Of a stretch of 64,000 nt of DNA, positions 53,729 to 61,327 are shown in pieces. Where the stretch lies: the NCBI RefSeq assembly GCF_014195685.1, contig NZ_JACICF010000001.1, positions 156,992-220,991 on the forward strand, read 5' to 3'. The DNA comes from Sphingomicrobium lutaoense (lineage in GTDB: Bacteria > Pseudomonadota > Alphaproteobacteria > Sphingomonadales > Sphingomonadaceae). The notes below the pieces were generated by a model that was given only the letters and a program-made list of their open reading frames with translations, was not told where the DNA came from and made no database searches. The number at the start of each line of letters is the position of its first letter. Within the stretch, counting starts at the first letter, position 1. The translations under genes and the position numbers were made by a program.

Positions 53729-54882
53729 TCCTGGCTCCGCCGCCGCTCGATCACGCGGCAATAGACATCGACCACCGCGCTGTTGATGCGGTCCCAGTCG
53801 CGCGTACGCGCACGGCGAAGCCCCTCTTGCCCATGCCGTGCCGCCAATTCGGGATCGGCTGCATATCGGGCAAGGCTGTCGGCCAGACCCTGATTGTCTC
53901 CCGGGGACGACAGAAAGCCATTCTCGCCATTCTCGACAAGGCTGTTAGTGCCGGTCGCCGCGGTCGCCACCACCGGCAGGCCGCAGGCCATCGCCTCCAG
54001 CGTGACATTGCCGAACGCTTCGGTCACCGAGGGGTTGAGCAGCACGTCGCTCGACGCGACCGCGCGCGCCAGTTCCGCGCCGGTAACCTGGCCGATGAAG
54101 ACCGCATCGTCCGGCAGATGCTGTTCGAACCATGGCTTGGCCGGACCCTTGCCGATCACGAGGACGCGCGCGTCGGGCGTCGTCTTCTTCAAGCGCGCGA
54201 TGACATCGGCAAAGACGTCGAGCCCTTTCTCGATGACGATCCGGCCAAGGAAGGCGACGAGAAATTCCTCGTCCCGGATGCCCAGCGAACGGCGCCATTC
54301 CATGTCGCGCCTTTCGGGATTGAACTGTTCACGATCGACCCCGCGGCTCCAGATGTGGATTTCATCGTTCATGCGCTGCGCTTCGAGTACCGCCACGGTC
54401 GACTGGGCCGGCGCGATCAGCGCATCGCAACGCCGGTAAAGCCGCCGCAATGCCGCGCGCATGTAAGGCTCGAACATCTGCAGGTGATAATATTCGAGAT
54501 AGGTCTCGAACCGCGTATGGACCGAGGCGATTGCCGGAATGCCGCGCTTTCTCGCCCAAGTCACCGCGCGATGCGACGAAATGTCGGGGCTGGCGATATG
54601 CACGACATTGGGAGCGAACTCTTCGAGGTCCTTGCGCACTTTGCGCGGCAGGCCGAGCGGAAAGCGATATTCGCCGCGCCCCGGAATGGGCACCGAGGGA
54701 AGCGACACCAGGTCGCCGGTCGGTTCGAAGGCGGGATTCTCCACCGTCGGCGCATAGACGCGCACCTTGGCCCCCTGCCTGAGCAGATAGCCGACCAGCC
54801 GGTTGAGCGATTGGTTCGCTCCATCCCGCACATAATTGTAATTGCCAGAAATCAGCGCAATTCTGAGGTCCGAAGCGTCCAT
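53725..54882 (-). CDS. GT4-family glycosyltransferase
   Basis: A 385-residue GT-B glycosyltransferase. The N-terminal domain has LRIALISGNYNYVRDGANQSL and PNVVHIASPD; the C-terminal donor domain has FLGRIVIEKGLDVFADV, VLVIGKGPAKPW, the EX7E region NPSVTEAFGNVTLEAMACGLP and VVATAATGTNSL. This is the retaining GT4 family (alpha-mannosyl/glucosyl transferases to lipids or polysaccharides). ATG at 54882 is preferred. It converges with the PadR gene (4 bp overlap). Donor and acceptor cannot be told. Confidence 0.88.
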   Translation of the reverse strand: MDASDLRIALISGNYNYVRDGANQSLNRLVGYLLRQGAKVRVYAPTVENPAFEPTGDLVSLPSVPIPGRGEYRFPLGLPRKVRKDLEEFAPNVVHIASPDISSHRAVTWARKRGIPAIASVHTRFETYLEYYHLQMFEPYMRAALRRLYRRCDALIAPAQSTVAVLEAQRMNDEIHIWSRGVDREQFNPERRDMEWRRSLGIRDEEFLVAFLGRIVIEKGLDVFADVIARLKKTTPDARVLVIGKGPAKPWFEQHLPDDAVFIGQVTGAELARAVASSDVLLNPSVTEAFGNVTLEAMACGLPVVATAATGTNSLVENGENGFLSSPGDNQGLADSLARYAADPELAARHGQEGLRRARTRDWDRINSAVVDVYCRVIERRRSQD

Positions 54883-54983
54883 GACCCAGCGCCATAGCGC
54901 CCCGCGGTCCAAGGCGGCAAGCATGGTTGAAGGCGAAGCCATTTGGGGCTTGCATCCCGTGGCCGAGGCTTCACACTGAAGCC

Positions 54984-55304
54984 ATGGACGACAGCGACAC
55001 GCAAACCGACGAAAGCAGCCGCCACGACGGCGAAGAAGCGCAGGGCGAGGACGCCCGCCTCACCATGGTCGACGAGGCGCTGGTCGCGGGCAATATCGCC
55101 AATACCAACGGCCTTCTGGTCATCCTTGCCCGGCTGGTCGCGCGCGGAGTGTTCAACCAGGAAGATCTGCAGGCCTTTTCGGACAGCTATTCCAAGCCGC
55201 TCGACCATGAAGGCATGCGCGAGAATGAATTGATCAGCCAGATGCAGGACCAGATGGAATCGACCCTGGCCCAGTTGATGCGCTTTCTCGCCGAACAGGA
55301 ATAG
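54984..55304 (+). CDS. Conserved hypothetical acidic protein, 106 aa
   Basis: A 106-residue acidic protein (MDDSDTQTDESSRHDGEEAQ start, then helices LTMVDEALVAGNIANTNGLL and VARGVFNQEDLQAFSDSY, ending LAQLMRFLAEQE). It is soluble, with no signal peptide. I do not recognise the family. It is divergent from the glycosyltransferase and its last 71 bp lie antisense to the end of crtB. Confidence 0.65.
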   Translation: MDDSDTQTDESSRHDGEEAQGEDARLTMVDEALVAGNIANTNGLLVILARLVARGVFNQEDLQAFSDSYSKPLDHEGMRENELISQMQDQMESTLAQLMRFLAEQE

Positions 55305-56241
55305 GACGGGTCCACAGCTCGCTTCGCTCCGTCGCGGGGGCGGGACGCAGGCTGTCCCACAGGGCCGCCACCACCAATCGCAATTTCTCCGCCTTGCCGA
55401 TGCGGATGCGCCGGTCCCACGCCCGCTCGCCCAATGCGCGCGCCTTTTCGGCAATCGCGCCATAGATGCGCGCCGCCGAATGCACCGCCCAGCGGCTGCG
55501 AAACGGCAGTCGGCCTGCGCCCACGCGCGCGCTTTCGCGATAACGGTCGGCAAGGTCGGCAAGCCGCTTTCCCACCTCCGCCAGCGCGCTGCGGTGGCGA
55601 GGGTCGGCGATTTCGCCCGGCGAAATACCCAATTCGGCGAGCCATTGGCGCGGCACATAGGTGCGGCCCACATGAGCATCCTCGACGATGTCGCGCGCGA
55701 TATTGGCCAGCTGGAAGGCGATGCCGAGATCGGCGGCCCGATTTAGCGTGTCGCGATCCTCGGCACCCACGCCCATCACATGCGCCATCATCACGCCCAC
55801 CGCGCCCGCGACCTGGTAACAATAGGAAAGCAGGTCCTCCTCGCTTTCCGGACGCCATTCGACCGCATCGCGCTCGAACCCTGCCAGATGGTCGTCGGTC
55901 AGGGCATGGGGAAGCCCCGTTTCCGCCGCCACGATGGCCAGCGCATCGAAGGGAACCAGCCCGCTTTCCTCGCCGGCCAGAGCGGCGCGGGTGCGGTCGC
56001 GGACGAACTGGATGCGCGCATGGGGATCCATCGGCCGTTCGGCATCATGGCCCAGCGTCTGTCCGTCGGTGATGTCATCGCAGGCCCGGCACCAGGCATA
56101 GAGCAGCCAGCTTTTCTCGCGCACATCCTCGCTGAAAAGCTGGCTGGCGAAGCGGAAACTCTTGGACCCCTCGGCGATGATCCCGCCCGCCGCTTCGACG
56201 ATGCGCGCCCGATCGGAAGGGGAGGCCGCCAGCTCGCTCAT
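55234..56241 (-). CDS. crtB: Phytoene synthase
   Basis: A 335-residue squalene/phytoene synthase. Both Asp-rich motifs are present: DDITD at residues 55-59 and DIVED at 184-188. SKSFRFASQLF, LYAWCRACDD and AFQLANIARDIVEDAHVGR are diagnostic of CrtB. It condenses two GGPP to phytoene. ATG at 56241 overlaps the crtI stop (ATGA). The C-terminal segment after about residue 300 is low-complexity (RPAPATERSELW...) and lies antisense to the 106-aa gene for 71 bp. Confidence 0.94.
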   Translation of the reverse strand: MSELAASPSDRARIVEAAGGIIAEGSKSFRFASQLFSEDVREKSWLLYAWCRACDDITDGQTLGHDAERPMDPHARIQFVRDRTRAALAGEESGLVPFDALAIVAAETGLPHALTDDHLAGFERDAVEWRPESEEDLLSYCYQVAGAVGVMMAHVMGVGAEDRDTLNRAADLGIAFQLANIARDIVEDAHVGRTYVPRQWLAELGISPGEIADPRHRSALAEVGKRLADLADRYRESARVGAGRLPFRSRWAVHSAARIYGAIAEKARALGERAWDRRIRIGKAEKLRLVVAALWDSLRPAPATERSELWTRPIPVRRESASTGPGSIPSGPASG

Positions 56242-57704
56242 GCCAGCATCAGTCCAGCCGTGGCTTCGGCGCTTGCCACCACGCCCGGAATGCCTGCGCC
56301 CGGATGGGTGCCCGCCCCGACGAAATAGAGATTGGAAAGACGGTCATCCTGATTGTGCGTCCTGAACCAGGCCGATTGGGTGAGAATGGGTTCAAGGCTG
56401 AAGGCCGAGCCCAGATGGGCGAAAAGGTCGGTTCGGAAATCGGCGGGACTGTAATGGAAACGCGTGCGGATCCGGCTACGGATGTCGGGGATCAGCCGTT
56501 CCTCGAGCGTGTCGATGATCGTTTCGGCATAGGCGGGGCCCACTTCCTCCCAGTCGACGTCGGCCTTGCCCATGTGCGGGACGGGGGCGAGCGCATAGAA
56601 AGTGCTGCACCCCTCGGGAGCCATCGAGGGATCGGTCGCAGTGGGATGGTGGAGGTAAAGCGCGGGGTCCTCGGCCAGCCGCCCGCGCTTGTAGATGTCG
56701 CCCAGGAGGCCGCGATAGCGCGGGCCGAACAGGATCATGTGATGCGGAATGTCGGGCGCTTTTCCTTCCAGCCCGAAATGCAGCACGAAGAGTGAGGGCG
56801 AGAAGCGTTTGCGCGCAAGGCTGCGTGCCTTCCTTTGCCCGCGCGGATGGTCCCGCACCAGCCCGTAGCTATGGACCACGTCGCCATTGCTTGCGACCGC
56901 GTCGGCATCGGCTTGCCAGCCGCTTTTCGTGCGGACACCCGTAACGCGGTCGCCGCTGGTCATGATCTCGACCACCGGATCGCCGAGCCGCAATTCGCCC
57001 CCCAGCCGCTCGAACAGCGCTACCATCCCCGCGACCAGCCGGTTGGTGCCTCCCTTTGCGAACCACACGCCGCCATCGCGCTCGAGCTTGTGGATGAGCG
57101 CATAGATGGCCGAACAAGTCATCGGATTGCCGCCGACCAGCAGCGTGTGGAAGCTGAAGGCCTGGCGCAGATGCTCTTCCTCGATGAATTGCGACACGAT
57201 CGAATAGACCGACCGCCATGCCTGGTACCGCGCCAGCGCGGGGGCCGCCTTGATCATGTCCCCGATCGACAGGAAGGCCTTCGAACCCAGCTTCTCATAG
57301 CCTTCGCGATAGACCCCGGCCGAATAGTCGAGAAAGCGCTTGTAGCCCTCCACATCGGCGGGATTGAGCGCGGCGATCGCCTGCATCAGCTTCTGTTCGT
57401 CATTGCTGTAATCGAAGCGCGTCCCGTCGGGCCAGTCGAGCGCATAGAAAGGATCGACCGGGACCAGTTCGACGTCGCGCGAAATGTCCTGCCCCGACAG
57501 TCGCCATAGCGACTTGAGGCAGTCGGGATCGGTGATGACCGTGGGTCCGCCATCGAAGACATGCCCTTCGCGCTCCCAATGATAGGCCCGGCCGCCCGGC
57601 TTGTCCCGTGCCTCGACGATGGTCGTCCGCACGCCCGCCGACTGCAGCCGGATGGCCAGCGCGAGGCCGCCGAAACCTGATCCGATGACGATGGCCTGTT
57701 TCAA
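56238..57704 (-). CDS. crtI: Phytoene desaturase (lycopene-forming)
   Basis: A 488-residue CrtI-type flavoprotein. The FAD motif is VIGSGFGGLALAIRLQSAG (about 6-24), followed by EARDKPGGRAYHWEREGHVFDGGPT; the C-terminal signature is NLYFVGAGTHPGAGIPGVVASAE. It desaturates phytoene to lycopene, feeding crtY. No ATG exists near the conserved N-terminus; TTG at 57704 overlaps the crtY stop (TTGA), with GGAG 6 bp upstream. The open frame continues upstream through crtY antiframe and is not coding. It ends in an ATGA overlap with crtB. Confidence 0.93.
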   Translation of the reverse strand: MKQAIVIGSGFGGLALAIRLQSAGVRTTIVEARDKPGGRAYHWEREGHVFDGGPTVITDPDCLKSLWRLSGQDISRDVELVPVDPFYALDWPDGTRFDYSNDEQKLMQAIAALNPADVEGYKRFLDYSAGVYREGYEKLGSKAFLSIGDMIKAAPALARYQAWRSVYSIVSQFIEEEHLRQAFSFHTLLVGGNPMTCSAIYALIHKLERDGGVWFAKGGTNRLVAGMVALFERLGGELRLGDPVVEIMTSGDRVTGVRTKSGWQADADAVASNGDVVHSYGLVRDHPRGQRKARSLARKRFSPSLFVLHFGLEGKAPDIPHHMILFGPRYRGLLGDIYKRGRLAEDPALYLHHPTATDPSMAPEGCSTFYALAPVPHMGKADVDWEEVGPAYAETIIDTLEERLIPDIRSRIRTRFHYSPADFRTDLFAHLGSAFSLEPILTQSAWFRTHNQDDRLSNLYFVGAGTHPGAGIPGVVASAEATAGLMLA

Positions 57705-58852
57705 GCTTTCTCCATGATGGCGCGCAGCGCACGGATGACCGGTACCGGCGGCCGCCCCCAGAGAATGCGTAGGCGGTCCGCAGCCGAAGACCTGCCCGCA
57801 TAGAAGCGGCTGATCAACCCGGCCGGAAGCCGGTAGAAATGTTCGAGCATGCGGTAGCGCTCCTCGGGTGCTGCCGCGCGGAAGAGCATCCGCGCGAGCA
57901 TGCGGTCGAACCAGCCAAGCCGCCACGCCTGCCGTGCCCGCCGCCGCGCCGCATGCGCCAGCGCCTCGCCCTGCAATGGCGCACGCGTCGCCAGCCAGTG
58001 GGCAAAGCGGACCGCCATCGGGAAGGAATAGCTGGTGAGCGGATGGAAAAATCCCCCGCGAACCCCCGCCCGCGCAACCGGACTGCCCACCGGCCAGATC
58101 GCCTTGAACGCGCCGCGCGTCACCACGGGAAGCACGCCCTCTTCCTCGTGCACGAGCGTGCGCTCGGTCCACCCCTGGTCATCGGCGAACCGGGCGATCC
58201 GCTCGGCCAGCCTGTCGCGGTCGAGGTCCGGGTCCTCGCGATAATAGGTATCCTCGATGAAGATGTCCCGCTCGCCGAAGGGCAGGCAATAGACGAAGCG
58301 ATAGCCCTCGGACTGGTCGACCGTGGCATCCATGATGACCGGATATTCCAGTCCATGGCCATTTTCGACATGGAACATCCGGCCAAGAAATTTCTGCCAG
58401 CCGCAGCACAGGCCTTGGGGACGCGCCGAAAGGCCGCGGGCATCCAGGACCGCTCCTGCCTCGATCCGCTGCCCGCCCTGCAATCGGACCTCGCCTGGAC
58501 CCACTTCACAGGCCTCGCCGCGGATGATCGCTGATTCACCCAGCCGCTCGCGAACGACCCGGTCGAAACGCTCGCTGGTGATGCTGTTGTAGCCGATGTC
58601 GAGCCGCCGCTGGTGCGCGGGAAAGCGCACTTCATGTTCGTCCCAATGGCGCACGATCAGCGGTTCGACGAAGTCGCGCGTTCCGGGCGGCAGGTCGCTG
58701 TCGAAAAAGGACCAGACATGGTTGCCGCCGAGCCTCTCCTCCTTCTCGACGATGCGAACGTCGAGATCGGGCCGGTGCGACTTGAGCGCGAGGGCGCACA
58801 ACCCTCCCGCGAGGCCGCCGCCGAGTATGATGAGATCGGGTTGGTCGGCCAT
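57701..58852 (-). CDS. crtY: Lycopene beta-cyclase (CrtY)
   Basis: A 383-residue CrtY-type cyclase. It starts MADQPDLIILGGGLAGGLCALAL (NAD(P)/FAD motif), with HVWSFFDSDLPP, RRLDIGYNSITSERFD, VLDARGLS, YRFVYCLPFGERDIFIEDTYY and GGFFHPLTSYSFPMAVRFA, all typical. It cyclises lycopene to beta-carotene. ATG at 58852 is used; two more ATGs just upstream are possible. First gene of the crtY-crtI-crtB operon, divergent from the desaturase-family gene across about 48 bp. Confidence 0.94.
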   Translation of the reverse strand: MADQPDLIILGGGLAGGLCALALKSHRPDLDVRIVEKEERLGGNHVWSFFDSDLPPGTRDFVEPLIVRHWDEHEVRFPAHQRRLDIGYNSITSERFDRVVRERLGESAIIRGEACEVGPGEVRLQGGQRIEAGAVLDARGLSARPQGLCCGWQKFLGRMFHVENGHGLEYPVIMDATVDQSEGYRFVYCLPFGERDIFIEDTYYREDPDLDRDRLAERIARFADDQGWTERTLVHEEEGVLPVVTRGAFKAIWPVGSPVARAGVRGGFFHPLTSYSFPMAVRFAHWLATRAPLQGEALAHAARRRARQAWRLGWFDRMLARMLFRAAAPEERYRMLEHFYRLPAGLISRFYAGRSSAADRLRILWGRPPVPVIRALRAIMEKA

Positions 58853-58900
58853 CATCACTTTGTCCTAGCCCCGCCGCGCCGTGCCGCCTAGTCTCGATCC

Positions 58901-59719
58901 ATGCTGGCCGCGATCCTCCTCTCGGCGGCGGCGATGACGCTGATCGTCGCCCTGCGCTATTTTCTCTCCAGCGGCTTGTTCGCGGCCTGGACCGCTCGGC
59001 GCTTCCCCGACCGCATGGCCGGACAGGCGCGCCAGGTGGTGATGGAAATCCGCTACAGCCTCTATTCGGCTGCCATTTACGGGGTGCCCGCAGGGATCGT
59101 CGCCTGGGGCTGGCGCGAACATGGCTGGACCCGGATCTACATGGAATGGGATGCTTATCCGCTCTGGTGGTTGCCGCTTTCCTTCCTCCTGATGCTTCTC
59201 GCGCATGACGCCTGGTTCTACTGGACCCACCGCGCGATGCACTGGCCTCCGCTCTTCAAGCGCATCCACGCGGTCCACCATGCCAGCCGCCCGCCCACTG
59301 CCTGGGCGGCGATGAGCTTCCACCCCTATGAAGCAGTCACCGGCGCGATCGTCGTACCCCTGCTGGTCTTCGTCATCCCGGTCCATGTCGCGGTGCTGGG
59401 CCTCACGCTTCTCGTCATGACGGTGATGGGCGTGACCAATCACATGGGCTGGGAGGTCTTTCCGAGGCGGCTTGTTCACGGGCCGCTCGGCAAATGGCTG
59501 ATCACGGCCAGCCATCACGAACTTCATCACCAGAAATATCGGTGCAATTATGGATTATATTTCAGGCTGTGGGACCGATTGTGCGGGACCGACCGGGGGT
59601 TGGGTGAGTTCGCCACGTCGGCTGCTTCCCGCGCTTCTCGCGATTCCGCTCTTGGCTCCGGCGCTTCCCCCGCCACTCTCCAGCGCGGCGCTGACCGTGA
59701 CGCTGGAAGGGCTGCGTAA
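58901..59719 (+). CDS. Sterol-desaturase/fatty-acid-hydroxylase-family membrane protein
   Basis: A 272-residue membrane protein with three or four hydrophobic segments and the histidine clusters of the PF04116 family: HDAWFYWTHRAMH, HAVHHASRP, and HHELHHQKY, which bind a di-iron centre. It probably hydroxylates a lipid or carotenoid; its position divergent from crtY favours a carotenoid, but it is longer than CrtZ (about 170). The family domain ends around residue 235 (FRLWDRLCGTDRG). The last 35 residues are low-complexity and overlap the DUF2141 gene by 116 bp in another frame, which may indicate a frameshift or a late stop. Confidence 0.78.
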   Translation: MLAAILLSAAAMTLIVALRYFLSSGLFAAWTARRFPDRMAGQARQVVMEIRYSLYSAAIYGVPAGIVAWGWREHGWTRIYMEWDAYPLWWLPLSFLLMLLAHDAWFYWTHRAMHWPPLFKRIHAVHHASRPPTAWAAMSFHPYEAVTGAIVVPLLVFVIPVHVAVLGLTLLVMTVMGVTNHMGWEVFPRRLVHGPLGKWLITASHHELHHQKYRCNYGLYFRLWDRLCGTDRGLGEFATSAASRASRDSALGSGASPATLQRGADRDAGRAA

Positions 59720-60053
59720 CGACAAGGGGGAAGTGCATCTCTGCCTGACGCGCAAGACGCAGGAGTTTCTCGACTGCGCCGAACATGACGGGCGCGTCAC
59801 GCGGCAACTGCCCGCCAGTGCCGCCCGCTCGGTCAAGCTCGAACGGCTTTCCCCGGGAAGCTGGAGCCTGCTCGTGCTCCATGACGAGAATGGCAATGGC
59901 AAGCTCGACAAGACGCTCGGCATCCCCCGCGAAGGCTTCGGCTTTTCGGGCAATCCCAAGCTTCGCATGGGCCCGCCCAAGCCCCGCGAAGTGCGCTTCG
60001 ACCTTCCTGCGGGTTCGAGCGAGCAGCATGTCCGGCTGCGCTATCTTCTCTGA
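59604..60053 (+). CDS. Secreted DUF2141 protein
   Basis: About 149 residues from GTG at 59604. A signal peptide (LLPALLAIPLLAPALPPPLSSA) is followed by a DUF2141 domain: LTVTLEGLRNDKGEVHLCLT, SPGSWSLLVLHDENGNGKLD, LGIPREGFGFSGNPKLRMGPP and a C-terminal VRFDLPAG. The DENGNGKLD segment is the family hallmark and looks calcium-binding. It overlaps the desaturase-family gene by 116 bp, so the exact start is uncertain; ATG at 59550 gives an 18-residue longer form. Function unknown. Confidence 0.75.
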   Translation: MSSPRRLLPALLAIPLLAPALPPPLSSAALTVTLEGLRNDKGEVHLCLTRKTQEFLDCAEHDGRVTRQLPASAARSVKLERLSPGSWSLLVLHDENGNGKLDKTLGIPREGFGFSGNPKLRMGPPKPREVRFDLPAGSSEQHVRLRYLL

Positions 60054-60101
60054 CCGCTTTGGGGGTTAGACAGGGCCGGACGAGGCCGTTAGGGCTGGGA
60101 A

Positions 60102-61010
60102 ATGGCAGAAGTAAGCGCTGAAAAGCTGGTCGAAGGCACGGTCGATACGACGGTGCGCCTGTTCGAGGATCTGGACGACATCGCCTTCGCGATCGGCGAT
60201 TTCCGACTTTCGGTGCTCGACGTGGGGACGATCCTCGTCGCCGCCATCCTTCTCTATGTCAGTGTCCGGCTGGTTCTCTTCCTCGTCAAGAAGACCATCC
60301 GGCGGTCCAAGCGGCTCGACGCCACGCAGGGCCTCCTCGCCGAGAAGATCGCGACCATCATCATCGTCGCGGTCGCCTTCCTCGTCGGCATCGACCTGGT
60401 TGGCCTCGACCTTTCGGCACTGGCGGTCTTCTCGGGCGCGGTCGGCCTGGCCGTCGGTTTCGGCCTCCAGAAGACCTTCGGCAACCTCATCGCGGGCCTC
60501 ATTCTCCTGATGGACCGCTCGGTCAAGCCAGGCGACGTGATCGTGGTCGGCGATACCTTCGGCGAGATCAGCAAGATCGGCACCCGCGCGGTCTCGGTGG
60601 TGACGCGCGACGGGAAAGAGCATCTCATCCCGAACGAATTGCTGATGACCGAGCCGGTGGAGAATTGGTCCTATTCGAGCCGCAACGTGCGCGTCGCGAT
60701 CCCGGTGGGCGTGTCCTATTCGAGCGACATGGACCAGGTCGAACGGCTGCTCATCGAAGCGGTCACCAAGTGCGAGCGCGTCCTCAAGAACCCCAAGCCC
60801 AATATCTGGATGGCCGAGTTCGGCGACAATAGCGTCAATTTCGAGATCAAGGCGTGGATCAAGGATCCCGAAAGCGGCGTCGGGAACGTCCGTTCGGAAA
60901 TCCTCAAGAATGTCTGGAAGTCCTTCAAGGACAATGACATCGAGATCCCGTTCCCGCAGCGCGACGTCTATATCAAGACGGTGCCGGACCGGCTCAAAAG
61001 TCCCGACTGA
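60102..61010 (+). CDS. MscS-family mechanosensitive ion channel
   Basis: A 302-residue MscS-like channel. TM helices are at about 40-65 and 85-105; the pore helix is SGAVGLAVGFGLQKTFGNLIAG; the beta domain is GDVIVVGDTFGEISKIGTRAVSV and IPNELLMTEPVENWSYSS; and the C-terminal cytosolic domain reaches FPQRDVYIKTV. It is the small-conductance stretch channel that releases osmolytes. It is a single-gene unit between DUF2141 and the convergent NDUFS4-like gene. Confidence 0.92.
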   Translation: MAEVSAEKLVEGTVDTTVRLFEDLDDIAFAIGDFRLSVLDVGTILVAAILLYVSVRLVLFLVKKTIRRSKRLDATQGLLAEKIATIIIVAVAFLVGIDLVGLDLSALAVFSGAVGLAVGFGLQKTFGNLIAGLILLMDRSVKPGDVIVVGDTFGEISKIGTRAVSVVTRDGKEHLIPNELLMTEPVENWSYSSRNVRVAIPVGVSYSSDMDQVERLLIEAVTKCERVLKNPKPNIWMAEFGDNSVNFEIKAWIKDPESGVGNVRSEILKNVWKSFKDNDIEIPFPQRDVYIKTVPDRLKSPD

Positions 61011-61013
61011 TCC

Positions 61014-61295
61014 TTAGCGGAAATTATCGGCGTAGGCCTGAATCTTCAGCTTGACCGGCGGCGCCTTCACCACGTGATAGGTCAGCCCATATTTGTCGCA
61101 ATAGGCGATCGCTTCCTCGAGGGTGGCGAAATGGAGCTTCACCTGCGTGCGCGTGTCGCCCGAGCCCGCCCAGCCCGTCAGCGGGTCGGGAAGCTGTTTT
61201 TCGGAACGCTCATATTCCAGCAGCCAACGGCCCGCCTGGGCCTTTCCGGACTGCGTGGTCTTGCGCTGCTCTTCGATGATACGGACGTCTGCCAT
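61014..61295 (-). CDS. Complex I accessory subunit NDUFS4-like (ETC_C1_NDUFA4 domain)
   Basis: A 93-residue protein with SGKAQAGRWLLEYERSEKQLPDPLTGW, TQVKLHFATLEEAIAYCDKYGL and YADNFR, matching the alphaproteobacterial homologue of mitochondrial NDUFS4 that accompanies respiratory complex I. ATG at 61295 is preferred. A TTG at 61331 overlaps the hrpB stop (TTGA) and is a possible alternative. Confidence 0.88.
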   Translation of the reverse strand: MADVRIIEEQRKTTQSGKAQAGRWLLEYERSEKQLPDPLTGWAGSGDTRTQVKLHFATLEEAIAYCDKYGLTYHVVKAPPVKLKIQAYADNFR

Positions 61296-61327
61296 GGCGT
61301 GCGATGTGGCGCGGCTTTCGCTTAGCG

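Noticed and set aside
56238-58172. A fused longer crtI starting upstream at 58172
   Set aside because: The extra 156 codons lie over crtY in another frame with no domain; the FAD motif begins right at the TTG at 57704.
58901-59719. CrtZ (beta-carotene 3-hydroxylase) call
   Set aside because: The protein is too long and its histidine motifs are of the PF04116 sterol-desaturase type, so only a family-level call is made.
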